NCBI RefSeq assembly: GCF_005222205.1
Contig: NZ_CP032345.1
Location: forward strand, 747,001-811,000
Direction of reading: 5' to 3'
DNA: 64,000 nucleotides
Source of the DNA: Azospirillum brasilense
Lineage (GTDB): Bacteria; Pseudomonadota; Alphaproteobacteria; Azospirillales; Azospirillaceae
Below are positions 8,702 to 18,544 of the stretch, one piece after another. A model generated the notes under the pieces. The model did not search any database and had not been told where the DNA came from. It saw only the letters and a list, made by a program, of their open reading frames with translations. The translations under genes were made by a program, and so were the position numbers. Numbering within the stretch: the first letter of the stretch is position 1; every line of letters begins with the position of its first letter.

Positions 8702-9349
8702 TCAGGCGGCCAGGATGCCCTCGATCTGCTTGGTCACGTCGTCGATCTCGGCCATGCCGTCCACCGTCTTCAGAACGCCTCGGCTCTGATAATACGGGAG
8801 GATCGGCGCGGTCTGCTCGTGATACTGGGCGAGGCGGGTCTTCACCGTGTCGGCGTTGTCGTCGGCCCGGCGCTTGAACTCCGTGCTGCCGCAGACGTCG
8901 CAGACGCCCTCGACCTTCGGCTTCTCGAAGACGTCGTGATACCCTTTGCCGCACTTGGCGCAGGTGTAACGACCGGTGATGCGCTCGACCAGGATGTCGT
9001 CGACGACCTTCATCTCGATGACGTGATCGAGCTTCAGGCCCTTGTCCGACAACATGCTGTCCAGCGCTTCGGCCTGGGCGACCGTGCGCGGGAAGCCGTC
9101 GAGGATGAAGCCGTTGGCGACGTCCGGCTTGGAAATGCGCTCAGCGATGATATCGACCATCAGCGCGTCCGGCATCAATTTGCCGGCGGACATGATGTCC
9201 TTCGCCTGCTGCCCAAGCGGACCACCCTCGGCGACCATCGCGCGGAGCATGTCGCCCGTGGAAAGCTGGACGAGTCCGCGCGTGTCTTCGAGACGCCGCG
9301 CCTGGGTCCCCTTCCCGGCGCCCGGCGGTCCGAGCAGAATGAGATTCAT
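8702..9349 (-). CDS. adk: Adenylate kinase
   Basis: A 215-residue enzyme converting ATP + AMP to two ADP in the cytosol. The P-loop GPPGAGKGT is at residues 7-15, the AMP-binding segment STGDMLRA near 30, and GFILDGFPRT near 80. It is the long form with a structural zinc site in the LID domain: Cys130 and Cys133 (CAKC) with Cys150 and Cys153 (CDVC). Its ATG overlaps the secY stop codon by one base (TAATG), so it is translationally coupled, as usual for spc operons. It is the last gene before the terminator; rpsM does not follow. Confidence 0.97.
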   Translation of the reverse strand: MNLILLGPPGAGKGTQARRLEDTRGLVQLSTGDMLRAMVAEGGPLGQQAKDIMSAGKLMPDALMVDIIAERISKPDVANGFILDGFPRTVAQAEALDSMLSDKGLKLDHVIEMKVVDDILVERITGRYTCAKCGKGYHDVFEKPKVEGVCDVCGSTEFKRRADDNADTVKTRLAQYHEQTAPILPYYQSRGVLKTVDGMAEIDDVTKQIEGILAA

Positions 9350-10689
9350 TACTTTCTCCCCCGAAGCTTCGCTTTTTTAATCAGCCCCTCATACTGGTGG
9401 GCCAGCAGATGGGAATGAATCTGCGCAACCGTGTCCATCGTCACCGTGACCACGATCAGCAGGCTGGTGCCGCCAAAATAGAACGGAACCGAATGCTGGG
9501 AAATCAGGATTTCGGGGAGGAGACAAACCGCCACAAGGTACGCGGAACCGATCACCGTCAGGCGGGTCAGCACGTAGTCGATGTAGTCCGCGGTGTTCTT
9601 GCCCGGACGGATGCCGGGAATGAAACCGCCATACTTACGCAGGTTCTCGGCCGTGTCCGCGGGGTTGAAGACGATGGCCGTGTAGAAGAAGCAGAAGAAG
9701 ATGATCAGCGCCGAATACAGGATCATGTAGAGCGGCGTGCCGTGCGCCAGATAGCGCGTGACGGTCTGCAGCCACTCCGGACCCTCGCCGCCGGCGAAGC
9801 CGACCGCGGTCAGCGGCAGCAGCAGCAGCGACGACGCGAAGATCGGCGGGATGACGCCCGCGGTGTTCAGCTTCAGCGGCAGGTGCGACGCTTCGCCGCC
9901 GAACACGCGGTTGCCCATCTGCCGCTTCGGGTACTGGATCAGCAAGCGGCGCTGCGCGCGCTCCATGAACACGATGAAGAACACGACGCCCACCGCCATC
10001 AGCAGCAGGAAGACGATGAACAGCGTGGACAGCGCGCCGGTGCGGCCCAGCTCCAGCGTGCTGACGAGAGCGCGCGGCAACTCGGCGACGATGCCGGCGA
10101 AGATGATGAGGGAGATGCCGTTGCCGATGCCGCGGGCGGTGATCTGCTCGCCCAGCCACATCAGGAACATCGTGCCGCCGACCAGCGTGATGACCGTGGC
10201 GATCTTGAAGAACAGCCCCGGTTCGGGAACCGCGGCGCCGGACGCGCCGGTCATCGCCTCGAGCCCCACCGCCAGACCCCAGGCCTGCACGGTCGCCAGA
10301 AGGACGGTGCCGTAGCGGGTGTACTGGTTCAGCTTCTTGCGACCCGACTCGCCCTCCTTCTTCAGCGCTTCCATCTGCGGCGACACCGCGGTCAGGAGCT
10401 GCACGATGATGGAGGCCGAAATATACGGCATGATGTTGAGCGCGAAGATCGTCATGCGGTGCAGCGCGCCGCCGGCCAGCATGTCGAACATGCCCAGGAT
10501 GCCCCCGCCCTGCTGCCGGAAAATATCGGCCAGGATCTGCGGGTTGACGCCCGGAATCGGGATGTAGGTGCCCAGGCGGTAGATGATCAAGGCACCAAGG
10601 GTGAACCAGATCCGCTTCTTCAGCTCGGTCGCCTTGGAGAAGGCCCCGAAATTAATGTTCGCGGCAAGCTGCTCGGCCGCTGATGCCAT
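9349..10689 (-). CDS. secY: Protein translocase subunit SecY
   Basis: A 446-residue inner-membrane protein with ten transmembrane segments that forms the channel of the SecYEG translocon; secE is also in this window at 37760. The plug region follows YRLGTYIPIPGVNP, and FNPADTAENLRKYGGFIPGIRPG is the conserved cytoplasmic C5 loop contacting SecA and the ribosome. ATG 10689 was chosen because AGGGA lies about eight bases upstream and the protein then begins MASAAEQLAANINFG, as in relatives; the frame opens further upstream without support. Confidence 0.97.
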   Translation of the reverse strand: MASAAEQLAANINFGAFSKATELKKRIWFTLGALIIYRLGTYIPIPGVNPQILADIFRQQGGGILGMFDMLAGGALHRMTIFALNIMPYISASIIVQLLTAVSPQMEALKKEGESGRKKLNQYTRYGTVLLATVQAWGLAVGLEAMTGASGAAVPEPGLFFKIATVITLVGGTMFLMWLGEQITARGIGNGISLIIFAGIVAELPRALVSTLELGRTGALSTLFIVFLLLMAVGVVFFIVFMERAQRRLLIQYPKRQMGNRVFGGEASHLPLKLNTAGVIPPIFASSLLLLPLTAVGFAGGEGPEWLQTVTRYLAHGTPLYMILYSALIIFFCFFYTAIVFNPADTAENLRKYGGFIPGIRPGKNTADYIDYVLTRLTVIGSAYLVAVCLLPEILISQHSVPFYFGGTSLLIVVTVTMDTVAQIHSHLLAHQYEGLIKKAKLRGRK

Positions 10690-10807
10690 GGGTCGTATCC
10701 CTGTCCCTAATGCACGAACGGGGCGGTCCTGCAGGATGCAGGCCGCCCCTCGCAACTTCGCTTCATTTAGTGCCGGAAGGTGCCCGCGCGCAAGCGCGGG
10801 CTTCCGA
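10690..10807 (-). other. rplO-secY spacer with two hairpins
   Basis: This 118-base gap is by far the widest inside the S10-spc block. It holds a GCCCGCGC/GCGCGGGC stem with a four-base loop (10782-10801) and a second stem (GGGGCGG 10720-10726 with CCGCCCC 10743-10749, enclosing CTGC/GCAG). Neither has a clear U-run in the operon's direction, so they look like RNA-processing or mRNA-stability structures rather than terminators. Confidence 0.5.
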
Positions 10808-11293
10808 TCACTCGGCGGCTTCGGCGGCGGACGCGGTCAGCGTGACGCTGCCACCCGCCTTCTCGACCGCTTCCACAGCCGACTTGGAGGCGCCGGCCAC
10901 GGTGAAGCTGGCCTTCGTCGTCAGGGCGCCCTTGCCCAGCAGACGGATGCCGTCCTTCTTCACCTTACCGGTGACGCCCGCCGCTTCCAGAGCCACCGCA
11001 TCGATGGTCTGGCTGGCGTCGAGCTTGCCGGCGTCGATGAACTTCTGGACCAGGCCCAGGTTCACGACCGAGTATTCCTTCGCGAAGATGTTTCGGAAAC
11101 CGCGCTTCGGAAGGCGGCGGTGAAGGGGCATCTGGCCGCCTTCAAAGCCGTTGATGGCCACGCCGGTGCGCGAGGTCTGACCCTTGACGCCACGGCCGCC
11201 GGTCTTGCCCTTGCCCGAACCGATACCGCGGCCGACGCGCATGCGCTCCTTACGGGCACCGGGGTTGTCCCGGAGATCGTTCAGCTTCGTCAT
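10808..11293 (-). CDS. rplO: 50S ribosomal protein L15
   Basis: A 161-residue large-subunit protein. The N-terminus [23 protein letters not shown] and the Gly-rich [15 protein letters not shown] stretch that threads into 23S rRNA are diagnostic, as is [18 protein letters not shown]. The C-terminus is alanine-rich. It starts four bases after rpmD ends. L15 is a late assembly protein of the 50S particle. Confidence 0.98.
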   Translation of the reverse strand: MTKLNDLRDNPGARKERMRVGRGIGSGKGKTGGRGVKGQTSRTGVAINGFEGGQMPLHRRLPKRGFRNIFAKEYSVVNLGLVQKFIDAGKLDASQTIDAVALEAAGVTGKVKKDGIRLLGKGALTTKASFTVAGASKSAVEAVEKAGGSVTLTASAAEAAE

Positions 11294-11297
11294 GGGT

Positions 11298-11489
11298 TCA
11301 GCCCTCGTTCTCGACGCGGACCAGGTGCGCGACCTTGGCGATCATGCCCCGCACGGCCGGAGTGTCCTCCAGCTCGCGGGTCCGGTGCAGCTTGTTGAGA
11401 CCCAGACCGACCAGCGTCTCGCGCTGGTCGTGCTTGCGGCCGATCGGGCTGCCGGTCTGGGTGACGATGACGGTCTTCTTCTCGGCCAT
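11298..11489 (-). CDS. rpmD: 50S ribosomal protein L30
   Basis: A 63-residue protein with the L30 core [24 protein letters not shown] 11489 is chosen because AGGAGG sits seven bases upstream; the ATG two codons earlier (11495) would fall into the spacer. It lies between rpsE and rplO in the standard spc order, with two- and four-base spacings. Confidence 0.97.
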   Translation of the reverse strand: MAEKKTVIVTQTGSPIGRKHDQRETLVGLGLNKLHRTRELEDTPAVRGMIAKVAHLVRVENEG

Positions 11490-11491
11490 GA

Positions 11492-12073
11492 TCAAGCCTC
11501 CTGCGCACCGGCAGCGCCGGTTTCACGCTTACCGAGGATGTCGCTCACGCGACGGCCGCGACGGGCGGCGACGCTGCGCGGGCTGGAAACCTGCGACAGG
11601 GCGTCGAAGGTCGCCTTGATCATGTTGTGCGGGTTCGAGGTGCCGATGGACTTCGTCACCACGTCCTGCACACCCAGCGCCTCGAAGATCGCGCGCATCG
11701 GACCGCCGGCGATGATGCCGGTACCGGCCGGGGCGGTGCGCAGCACGACCTTGCCGGCACCGAAGTGACCGTTGGAGTCGTGGTGCAGCGTGCGGCCTTC
11801 GCGGAGCGGAACGCGGATCATGCCGCGCTTCGCCTGGTCGGTCGCCTTGCGGATCGCCTCCGGCACCTCACGGGCCTTGCCCGATCCGACGCCGACGCGG
11901 CCCTTGCCGTCACCGACCACCACGAGGGCGGCGAAGCCGAAGCGACGGCCGCCCTTCACAACCTTGGCGACGCGGTTGATACCAACGAGCTTTTCGATCA
12001 GCTCGCTCTCTTCCCGGTCGCGATCGCGCGGCTGCCGATCACGGTCGCTCCGCTCGCCTCTTTCACGTGCCAT
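11492..12073 (-). CDS. rpsE: 30S ribosomal protein S5
   Basis: A 193-residue protein. A charged Arg/Asp/Glu-rich tail at the N-terminus (first 20 residues) precedes the S5 double-stranded RNA-binding fold [21 protein letters not shown], and the C-terminal domain has the [22 protein letters not shown] core. S5 sits at the mRNA entry side and influences decoding accuracy. The N-terminal extension is typical of alphaproteobacteria. Confidence 0.98.
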   Translation of the reverse strand: MARERGERSDRDRQPRDRDREESELIEKLVGINRVAKVVKGGRRFGFAALVVVGDGKGRVGVGSGKAREVPEAIRKATDQAKRGMIRVPLREGRTLHHDSNGHFGAGKVVLRTAPAGTGIIAGGPMRAIFEALGVQDVVTKSIGTSNPHNMIKATFDALSQVSSPRSVAARRGRRVSDILGKRETGAAGAQEA

Positions 12074-12085
12074 TTCGGAGCCTCC

Positions 12086-12448
12086 TTAGAACGACAGCCC
12101 GCCCTCGCGGGCGGCGTCAGCCAGGGCCTTGACCCGGCCGTGGTAAATGTAGCCACCACGGTCGAACACGACCTCGGTGACGCCCGCCGCCTTGGCGCGC
12201 TCGGCGATGAGCGCACCGATCTTCTGGGCGGCTTCGACGTTCCCACCGTGCTTGAGCTGCTCGCGCAGCTCCTTTTCCACGGACGAAGCCGAGGCGACCG
12301 TGCGGCCGTTCTCGTCGTCGATGATCTGGGCGTAGATGTGCAGATTGGACCGGAAAACCGAGAGGCGAGCCCGCCCGCCGGCCTTCTTGGCAATCTGCGC
12401 GCGCACGCGCTGCTTGCGGCGCTCGTGGAGTTGCTTTGGCTTGAGCAT
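12086..12448 (-). CDS. rplR: 50S ribosomal protein L18
   Basis: A 120-residue 5S rRNA-binding protein. It shows [18 protein letters not shown] and the C-terminal [26 protein letters not shown] signature. Order rplF-rplR-rpsE and an eight-base gap to rplF are standard. Confidence 0.98.
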   Translation of the reverse strand: MLKPKQLHERRKQRVRAQIAKKAGGRARLSVFRSNLHIYAQIIDDENGRTVASASSVEKELREQLKHGGNVEAAQKIGALIAERAKAAGVTEVVFDRGGYIYHGRVKALADAAREGGLSF

Positions 12449-12456
12449 GGCGGACC

Positions 12457-12990
12457 TTACTTCTTCTTGCCTTCCTTACGGATCAGCGTCTCGGTCTCGT
12501 ACTTGATGCCCTTGCCCTTATAGGGCTCCGGCTTCTTCCAACCGCGGATCTCCGCGGCGACTTGACCGACCTTCTGCTTGTCGAAGCCCGACACCGAGAT
12601 CGCGGTGGGCTTGTCACACTTGATGGTGATGCCCTCCGGGATCGGGTACTTGACGTCGTGCGAGTAGCCGAGCTGCATGACCAGCTCCTTGCCCTGCACG
12701 GCGGCACGGTAACCGACGCCGTTGATCTCGAGGTTGATGGTGAAGCCCTGGTTGACGCCCGTGACCATGTTGTTGATCAGGGTGCGCGAGGTTGCCCACA
12801 TGACGCGGGCGCGCTTGCTGTCGTTCGCCGGGGCCACCACGACCTTGCCGTCTTCCAGCTTGGCCGTGATGTCGTCGATGAGGGTCAGGCTGAGCGAACC
12901 CAGCTTGCCCTTGGCCGACACCTGCTGGCCGTTGACGGAGACGTCAACACCAGCCGGAACCGGCACGGGATGCTTTCCAATGCGCGACAT
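12457..12990 (-). CDS. rplF: 50S ribosomal protein L6
   Basis: A 177-residue protein with the two L6 repeats. [15 protein letters not shown] is at the start, and the RNA-binding [12 protein letters not shown] is near the C-terminus. ATG 12990 follows GGGGGA; an upstream start at 13056 would overlap rpsH and lacks homology. L6 sits beside the sarcin-ricin loop where EF-G and EF-Tu bind. Confidence 0.98.
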   Translation of the reverse strand: MSRIGKHPVPVPAGVDVSVNGQQVSAKGKLGSLSLTLIDDITAKLEDGKVVVAPANDSKRARVMWATSRTLINNMVTGVNQGFTINLEINGVGYRAAVQGKELVMQLGYSHDVKYPIPEGITIKCDKPTAISVSGFDKQKVGQVAAEIRGWKKPEPYKGKGIKYETETLIRKEGKKK

Positions 12991-13003
12991 CGAAGGGTCC
13001 CCC

Positions 13004-13402
13004 TTAGAACACGCGGCAGAGGACTTCACCGCCGACGTTGGCGGCGCGGGCCTCATTGTCCGACATCACGCCGCGCGGCGTGGAGAGGATCGCGATGCCG
13101 AGGCCGTTGAAGACGCGGGGCAGATCGGTGATCTTCGAATAGACGCGGCGGCCGGGCTTCGACACGCGGGCGATCTGCTTAATGACAGGCTCGCCTTCGT
13201 GATACTTCAGCTCGATCTTCAGGTTCTTGATGCCGGGGCGCAGCTCCTCCTCGGAGTAGCCGCGGATGTAACCCTCGCGCTTGAGAACCTCAAGCACGTT
13301 GCTGCGCAGCTTCGACGCCGGGCTCTGCACAACAGACATACGGGCGTGCTGACCGTTGCGGATGCGGGTCAGCATATCGCCGAGCGGATCGCTCAAAGAC
13401 AT
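13004..13402 (-). CDS. rpsH: 30S ribosomal protein S8
   Basis: A 132-residue primary 16S-binding protein, beginning [18 protein letters not shown] and ending [20 protein letters not shown]. In enterobacteria S8 represses the spc operon by binding mRNA near rplE; I could not see a clear copy of that target here. Confidence 0.98.
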   Translation of the reverse strand: MSLSDPLGDMLTRIRNGQHARMSVVQSPASKLRSNVLEVLKREGYIRGYSEEELRPGIKNLKIELKYHEGEPVIKQIARVSKPGRRVYSKITDLPRVFNGLGIAILSTPRGVMSDNEARAANVGGEVLCRVF

Positions 13403-13415
13403 TCTCCGACCCTCC

Positions 13416-13721
13416 TTACCAGCTCGACTTCACCATCCCCGGGATCTGGCCGGTCGAGGCCAGTTCGCGGAGGGTGACGCGGGACAGCTTGAACTTGCGA
13501 TAGAACGCCCGCGGACGGCCGGTCATTTCGCAGCGGTTGCGGATGCGCACCTTCGACGAGTTGCGCGGCAGCTCGGCCAGCTTGAGGCGGGCGGCGAACT
13601 GCTCTTCCGGCGGGAGGGAGCGATCGGAGGCGATGGCCTTCAGGCGGGCACGCTTGTTGGCGAACTGCTTCACCAGCTTGGTGCGACGCTTGTTCTTCTC
13701 GATGGCACTGGTCTTAGCCAT
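13416..13721 (-). CDS. rpsN: 30S ribosomal protein S14 (zinc-free form)
   Basis: A 101-residue protein of the long, C- type: it lacks the two CxxC zinc motifs of the short form and ends [33 protein letters not shown], with [10 protein letters not shown] preceding. ATG 13721 starts [13 protein letters not shown]; an upstream ATG at 13751 is not supported. Nineteen bases separate it from rplE. Confidence 0.98.
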   Translation of the reverse strand: MAKTSAIEKNKRRTKLVKQFANKRARLKAIASDRSLPPEEQFAARLKLAELPRNSSKVRIRNRCEMTGRPRAFYRKFKLSRVTLRELASTGQIPGMVKSSW

Positions 13722-13740
13722 GGGGTCGTGCTCCAGCCAA

Positions 13741-14283
13741 TCAGGCCACAAACGGCATGTCGAAGGCCTTCAGGAGAGCCTTGGCCTCCTTGTCGGTCTT
13801 CGCCGAGGTGACGAAAATGATGTCCATGCCGCGGATCTGATCGATCTTGTCGTAGTCGATCTCCGGGAAAATGATCTGCTCCTTCACGCCCATGGCATAG
13901 TTGCCACGGCCGTCGAAGCTGTTGCCGGGGATGCCGCGGAAGTCGCGGACACGCGGCAACGCGATCGTGACCAGGCGATCCAGGAACTCGTACATGCGGT
14001 CACGGCGGAGCGTGACCTTGCACCCGATCGCCATGCCCTCACGCAGCTTGAACTGCGCGATCGACTTGCGGGACTTCGTGACGATCGGCTTCTGGCCGCT
14101 GATCGCCGTCAGTTCGCTCACCGCATTCTGGATCTTCTTGGAGTCGCCGACAGCCTCGCCGACACCCATGTTGATGACGATCTTCTCGATCCGCGGAACT
14201 TCCATATCGTTCGCGTAGCCGAACTCAGCCTTGAGCGCGGCGCGGATCTTGGAGTCGTACACTTCCTTCAAACGTGCAGCCAT
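13741..14283 (-). CDS. rplE: 50S ribosomal protein L5
   Basis: A 180-residue 5S rRNA-binding protein with [34 protein letters not shown] and the C-terminal [16 protein letters not shown] 14283 gives the standard [13 protein letters not shown] start; the upstream in-frame start at 14298 lies in the spacer. Eleven bases follow rplX. Confidence 0.98.
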   Translation of the reverse strand: MAARLKEVYDSKIRAALKAEFGYANDMEVPRIEKIVINMGVGEAVGDSKKIQNAVSELTAISGQKPIVTKSRKSIAQFKLREGMAIGCKVTLRRDRMYEFLDRLVTIALPRVRDFRGIPGNSFDGRGNYAMGVKEQIIFPEIDYDKIDQIRGMDIIFVTSAKTDKEAKALLKAFDMPFVA

Positions 14284-14294
14284 TGGTCCGGTCC

Positions 14295-14612
14295 TCACAC
14301 GTCGATGACTTCGCCGGACCGCTTGGCGACACGCACCTTGCGGCCATCCTCAAGGATCTTGAAACCGACGCGGGTCGGCTTGCCGTCCTTGGGGTCGACA
14401 TGAGCAACGTTCGAGACGTTGATCGGCGCCTCGAACTCAACGATGCCGCCCTGCGAGGTGGCGCTCGGACGCTGGTGCTTCTTCACCACGTTCACGCCCT
14501 GCACGACGACACGGTTTTCCGCCGGGATGACCTTGAGGACCTCACCGGTCTTGCCCTTGTCCTTACCGGCAAGGATGACGACCTTGTCCTTGGTCTTGAT
14601 CTTCGCGGCCAT
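14295..14612 (-). CDS. rplX: 50S ribosomal protein L24
   Basis: A 105-residue assembly-initiator protein with the KOW motif [21 protein letters not shown]. The start ATG 14612 overlaps the rplN stop by one base (TGATG) and has GGAGG seven bases upstream inside rplN; a GTG directly before it is the only alternative. Confidence 0.97.
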   Translation of the reverse strand: MAAKIKTKDKVVILAGKDKGKTGEVLKVIPAENRVVVQGVNVVKKHQRPSATSQGGIVEFEAPINVSNVAHVDPKDGKPTRVGFKILEDGRKVRVAKRSGEVIDV

Positions 14613-14980
14613 CACAGCACCTCCGGCGCCAGCGAGATGATCTTCATGAACTTCTTGCCGCGAAGCTCACGAGTGACCGGCCCGAAGATACGCGTGCCGA
14701 TCGGCTCGCCCTGCTTGTTGATCAGCACGGCGGCATTGCGGTCGAAACGGATCGCGGACCCGTCCTCCCGGCGCAGTTCCTTCGCGGTGCGGACGATGAC
14801 GGCGCGATGCACGTCGCCCTTCTTGACGCGACCCTTCGGAATGGCCTCCTTGACCGAGACGACGATGACGTCGCCGACGGTGGCCACCTTCCGCTTGGAC
14901 CCGCCAAGCACCTTGATGCACTGCACCCGGCGCGCCCCGCTATTGTCGGCGACTTCCAGGTTGGTTTGCATCTGGATCAT
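14612..14980 (-). CDS. rplN: 50S ribosomal protein L14
   Basis: A 122-residue protein with [40 protein letters not shown] and the FGPVTRELR end. L14 lies at the subunit interface and is the docking site of the silencing factor RsfS. It shows the normal order after rpsQ. Confidence 0.98.
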   Translation of the reverse strand: MIQMQTNLEVADNSGARRVQCIKVLGGSKRKVATVGDVIVVSVKEAIPKGRVKKGDVHRAVIVRTAKELRREDGSAIRFDRNAAVLINKQGEPIGTRIFGPVTRELRGKKFMKIISLAPEVL

Positions 14981-14997
14981 GGTTTGTACCCTTCCGT

Positions 14998-15252
14998 TTA
15001 CGCGGCGCCGCTAACGGCGGCGGACTCAAGCACGACCGTCCAGCGCTTGCGCTTGGAGATCGGGCGGCATTCGATGATCGAAACGGTATCGCCGACCTTG
15101 AACTGGTTGCCCTCGTCGTGGGCGGCGTACTTCTTCGACTGACGAATGAACTTCTTGTACACGGGGTGCATGACGCGGCGCTCGACCAGGACGATAACCG
15201 TCTTGTCGCCCTTGTCGCTGACCACCGTGCCCTGCAGAACGCGGCGAGGCAT
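14998..15252 (-). CDS. rpsQ: 30S ribosomal protein S17
   Basis: An 84-residue OB-fold protein. [25 protein letters not shown] and [19 protein letters not shown] are diagnostic. Twelve bases after rpmC. Confidence 0.98.
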   Translation of the reverse strand: MPRRVLQGTVVSDKGDKTVIVLVERRVMHPVYKKFIRQSKKYAAHDEGNQFKVGDTVSIIECRPISKRKRWTVVLESAAVSGAA

Positions 15253-15264
15253 AGGTAGCCCTCC

Positions 15265-15471
15265 TTACTTGCCGGCTTCGGCCGAGCGCGAACGCTCGCC
15301 GAGGATCGTCTTGATGCGCGCGATGTCGCGACGCACCACCTGCACCCGCGCGGTGTTCTCCAGCTGGCCGGAGGCCCGCTGGAAACGCAGGTTGAACTGT
15401 TCCTTCTTGAGCTGGAGGAGCTGATCGTTCAGCTCCTCGGTGCTCTTCGCACGAACGTCGACGGGCTTCAT
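15265..15471 (-). CDS. rpmC: 50S ribosomal protein L29
   Basis: A 68-residue two-helix protein near the peptide exit tunnel, with the core [20 protein letters not shown] and [11 protein letters not shown]. The start overlaps the rplP stop by four bases (ATGA), so translation is coupled. Confidence 0.97.
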   Translation of the reverse strand: MKPVDVRAKSTEELNDQLLQLKKEQFNLRFQRASGQLENTARVQVVRRDIARIKTILGERSRSAEAGK

Positions 15472-15899
15472 GCCGCCACCTCCTCACCGCCGCCGAGGCG
15501 GGTCACCAGCTTGGTCTTGATCGGCAGCTTGGCGGCCGCCAGGGCGAACGCCTGCTTTGCCACATCCGCGGGCACGCCGTCCAGCTCAAACAGGATGCGG
15601 CCGGGATGAACGCGGGCCGCCCAGTACTCGGGCGTGCCCTTACCGGAACCCATGCGGACTTCGGCGGGCTTGGTGGAGACCGGCAGGTCCGGGAACACGC
15701 GGATCCACACGCGGCCCTGACGCTTCATGGCACGGGTGATCGCGCGGCGGGCCGCCTCGATCTGACGGGCCGTGATGCGCTCCGGCTCCAGGGCCTTGAG
15801 GCCGAAGGAGCCGAAGTTCAGCTGGGTGCCGCCCTTCGCGTTGCCGTGGATGCGGCCCTTGTGGGCCTTGCGGTACTTGGTACGCTTCGGAGAAAGCAT
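15468..15899 (-). CDS. rplP: 50S ribosomal protein L16
   Basis: A 143-residue protein. [39 protein letters not shown] and [12 protein letters not shown] are diagnostic; it contacts the A-site tRNA elbow. It overlaps rpmC by four bases. Confidence 0.98.
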   Translation of the reverse strand: MLSPKRTKYRKAHKGRIHGNAKGGTQLNFGSFGLKALEPERITARQIEAARRAITRAMKRQGRVWIRVFPDLPVSTKPAEVRMGSGKGTPEYWAARVHPGRILFELDGVPADVAKQAFALAAAKLPIKTKLVTRLGGGEEVAA

Positions 15900-15914
15900 C
15901 GCTCGTGCCCCTTA

Positions 15915-16691
15915 CTAGCGGTCAGCCCGCTCGGAGCGGTCACGGTCGCCGCGACCACGGCCCCCACGCTCCTCACGGTCACCACGCTCGCGACGCTCAC
16001 GCCGCGGCTCGCCATCGGTCGACACCGGCTCGGTGCCCATGCGCTTGTCCTGCGCCATCGGGTCGTGCGCCATGATCTCGCCCTTGAAGACCCAAACCTT
16101 GACACCGCAGGTGCCGTAGGTGGTCTTCGCGGTCGCGGTGCCGTAGTCGATGTCCGCACGCAGGGTGTGCAGCGGAACGCGGCCCTCGCGGTACCACTCC
16201 AGACGGGCGATCTCGGCGCCGCCGAGACGACCGGAGCAGTTGATCCGGATGCCCTGGGCGCCCAGACGCATGGCCGACTGCACGGCGCGCTTCATGGCGC
16301 GGCGGAAGGCCACGCGACGCTCGAGCTGGCTGGCGATGTTCTCGGCGATGAGCTTGGCATCGATCTCCGGCTTGCGGATCTCGATGATGTTCAGGCTCAC
16401 CTCGCCGCCGGCCATCTTCGACAGCTCGGAACGCAGCTTCTCGATGTCCGCGCCCTTCTTGCCGATCACCACACCCGGACGGGCCGAGTGGATGGTGACG
16501 CGGGCCTTCTTGGCCGGACGCTCGATGACGACGCGCGAGCAGCCGGCCTGCTGCAGGCGACCCTGCAGATAGCCGCGCAGCTTCAGGTCCTGGTGCAGCA
16601 GGTTGGCGTAGTCGCGCTTGGCGAACCAACGGCTGTCCCAGGTCCGGTTGATGCCGAGGCGCAGCCCGATCGGATTGACTTTCTGACCCAT
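15915..16691 (-). CDS. rpsC: 30S ribosomal protein S3 with charged C-terminal tail
   Basis: A 258-residue protein. The core has [21 protein letters not shown], the KH domain [12 protein letters not shown] and the [22 protein letters not shown] segment. After about residue 225 it carries an Arg/Asp/Glu/Gly-rich tail of some 35 residues, longer than the E. coli protein and probably disordered. ATG 16691 was chosen for the MGQKVNP start. The stop is 15 bases before rplP. Confidence 0.97.
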   Translation of the reverse strand: MGQKVNPIGLRLGINRTWDSRWFAKRDYANLLHQDLKLRGYLQGRLQQAGCSRVVIERPAKKARVTIHSARPGVVIGKKGADIEKLRSELSKMAGGEVSLNIIEIRKPEIDAKLIAENIASQLERRVAFRRAMKRAVQSAMRLGAQGIRINCSGRLGGAEIARLEWYREGRVPLHTLRADIDYGTATAKTTYGTCGVKVWVFKGEIMAHDPMAQDKRMGTEPVSTDGEPRRERRERGDREERGGRGRGDRDRSERADR

Positions 16692-16692
16692 C

Positions 16693-17088
16693 TTACTCGG
16701 CCCCTTCGGCAGCGGCGGCGTCGCGCTCACGCACGATGATCGTCAGGTTGGAGAACAGCTTCTCGACCCGCGCGCCGCGCCCACGGGCGCGGGCGTGGAA
16801 GCGCTTCATCACCAGGGCGCGGCCGACCGTCGCCGAGGAGACGTACAGGCGGTCCACATCGAGCTGATGGTTGTTCTCGGCGTTGGCGATCGCGGCCTGG
16901 AGGACCTTCTTCACCTCGCCGGCGATGCGGCGCTTGGAGAAGGTCAGCTCGGCCACGGCGCTGCTGGCATCCTTGTTCCGGATGAGCTGGGCGACGAGGT
17001 TCAGCTTGCGCGGGCTGGTGCGGATCATCGGATTGGAGGCGATGGCCTCGTTCTCCGCGATACGGCTGGGGTTGGAGGGCTTGCCCAT
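16693..17088 (-). CDS. rplV: 50S ribosomal protein L22
   Basis: A 131-residue protein with ISPRK-type [36 protein letters not shown], and the basic beta-hairpin [16 protein letters not shown] that lines the exit tunnel. It ends with a short acidic-alanine tail. One base separates it from rpsC. Confidence 0.97.
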   Translation of the reverse strand: MGKPSNPSRIAENEAIASNPMIRTSPRKLNLVAQLIRNKDASSAVAELTFSKRRIAGEVKKVLQAAIANAENNHQLDVDRLYVSSATVGRALVMKRFHARARGRGARVEKLFSNLTIIVRERDAAAAEGAE

Positions 17089-17091
17089 GGC

Positions 17092-17370
17092 TTACTTCCT
17101 CTTCGCCTTCTTGTCCGCCGCGTGCCCGTAGAAGGTGCGCGTCGGAGCGAACTCACCGAACTTGTGGCCGATCATGTTCTCGGTCACCAGAACCGGCAGG
17201 AACTTGTGGCCATTGTACACGCCGAACGTGAGACCCACGAACTGCGGCAGGATCGTCGAGCGGCGCGACCAGATCTTGATGATCTCGTTGCGGCCCGAGG
17301 CCCGCGACTTGTCCGCCTTCTTGAGCAGGTAGCCGTCGACGAACGGGCCCTTCCAAACGGAGCGTGCCAT
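17092..17370 (-). CDS. rpsS: 30S ribosomal protein S19
   Basis: A 92-residue protein with [42 protein letters not shown] and [16 protein letters not shown]. Three bases separate it from rplV. Confidence 0.98.
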   Translation of the reverse strand: MARSVWKGPFVDGYLLKKADKSRASGRNEIIKIWSRRSTILPQFVGLTFGVYNGHKFLPVLVTENMIGHKFGEFAPTRTFYGHAADKKAKRK

Positions 17371-17382
17371 CGTCCGCCCTCC

Positions 17383-18210
17383 TTACTTCGAATGACGGCG
17401 GCGCAGGATCAGGCCATCCGTCTTCTTGTTGTGACGAGTCTTCTTGCCCTTGGTCGGCTTGCCCCACGGCGTGACCGGATGACGGCCACCCGAGGTGCGG
17501 CCTTCACCACCACCGTGCGGGTGGTCGATCGGGTTCATGGCGACACCACGGACGGACGGACGGATGCCCAGCCAACGGCTGCGACCGGCCTTGCCCTTGT
17601 TGGTGTTCATGTTGTCCGGGTTCGACACGGCACCCAGGGTGGCCATGCAGTCGCCGCGGACCACGCGAAGCTCGCCCGAGGGCAGCTTCAGCTGGGCGTA
17701 CCCGCCGTCGCGGCCGACCAGCTGCAGGTAGGTGCCGGCCGAACGGGCCAGCTGACCACCCTTGCCGGGCTTCAGCTCGACGTTGTGCAGCACGGAGCCG
17801 ACCGGGATGTTCTTCAGCGGCATGGCGTTGCCGGGCTTCACATCCACCTTCTCGCCGGCGATGACCGTGTCGCCCACCTTCAGGCGCTGCGGCGCCAGGA
17901 TGTACGAGACGGTGCCGTCCTCATACTTGATGAGGGCGATAAAGGCCGTGCGGTTCGGATCGTACTCCAGGCGCTCAACCGTCGCCGGGACGTCGAACTT
18001 GCGACGCTTGAAGTCCACCAGACGGTAGACGCGCTTGTGACCGCCACCCATCCGGCGCGCGGTGATGCGGCCGGTGTTGTTGCGGCCGCCGGACTTGGTC
18101 AGGCCCTCGGTGAGGGTCTTGACCGGCTTGCCCTTCCACAGCTCCGAGCGGTCGACGATGACCAGCTGGCGGAGCGACGGCGTAATTGGGCGATATTGCT
18201 TCAGAGCCAT
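17383..18210 (-). CDS. rplB: 50S ribosomal protein L2
   Basis: A 275-residue protein essential for peptidyl-transferase centre assembly. [20 protein letters not shown] at the start, and [25 protein letters not shown] near the C-terminus with the functionally important histidine of HPHGGGEG. Confidence 0.98.
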   Translation of the reverse strand: MALKQYRPITPSLRQLVIVDRSELWKGKPVKTLTEGLTKSGGRNNTGRITARRMGGGHKRVYRLVDFKRRKFDVPATVERLEYDPNRTAFIALIKYEDGTVSYILAPQRLKVGDTVIAGEKVDVKPGNAMPLKNIPVGSVLHNVELKPGKGGQLARSAGTYLQLVGRDGGYAQLKLPSGELRVVRGDCMATLGAVSNPDNMNTNKGKAGRSRWLGIRPSVRGVAMNPIDHPHGGGEGRTSGGRHPVTPWGKPTKGKKTRHNKKTDGLILRRRHSK

Positions 18211-18226
18211 CGGATCACACTCCCGC

Positions 18227-18544
18227 TCAGATGCCCGTGGTCACGTCGATCTTGTTCCCCTCGGCGAGGGTCACGACGGCCTTCTTGAAGTCCGAGCGAC
18301 GGCCGATGGTGCCGCGGAAGCGCTTGGTCTTGCCCTTGGAAACCAGGGTGTTGACCGCCGTCACCTTCACGTTGAACAGCCCCTCGACCGCCGCCTTGAT
18401 CTCCGGCTTGGACGCCGACAGCGGCACGCGGAACGTCACCTGATTGTGCTCCGACGCCATCGTCGACTTCTCGGTGATCACCGGAGCCAGGATGAGGTCG
18501 TACATCCGCTCCTGGCTCACCGCAGGTTTCGACTGCTTGCTCAT
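18227..18544 (-). CDS. rplW: 50S ribosomal protein L23
   Basis: A 105-residue protein with [16 protein letters not shown], then [21 protein letters not shown]23 is the docking site for trigger factor and SRP at the tunnel exit. Its first ten residues extend the usual start. The ATG overlaps the rplD stop by four bases. Confidence 0.97.
   Translation of the reverse strand: MSKQSKPAVSQERMYDLILAPVITEKSTMASEHNQVTFRVPLSASKPEIKAAVEGLFNVKVTAVNTLVSKGKTKRFRGTIGRRSDFKKAVVTLAEGNKIDVTTGI

Noticed and set aside
11627..12523. Plus-strand frame of about 300 codons opposite rpsE-rplF
   Set aside because: It is a shadow across several convincing minus-strand ribosomal genes and shows no domain.
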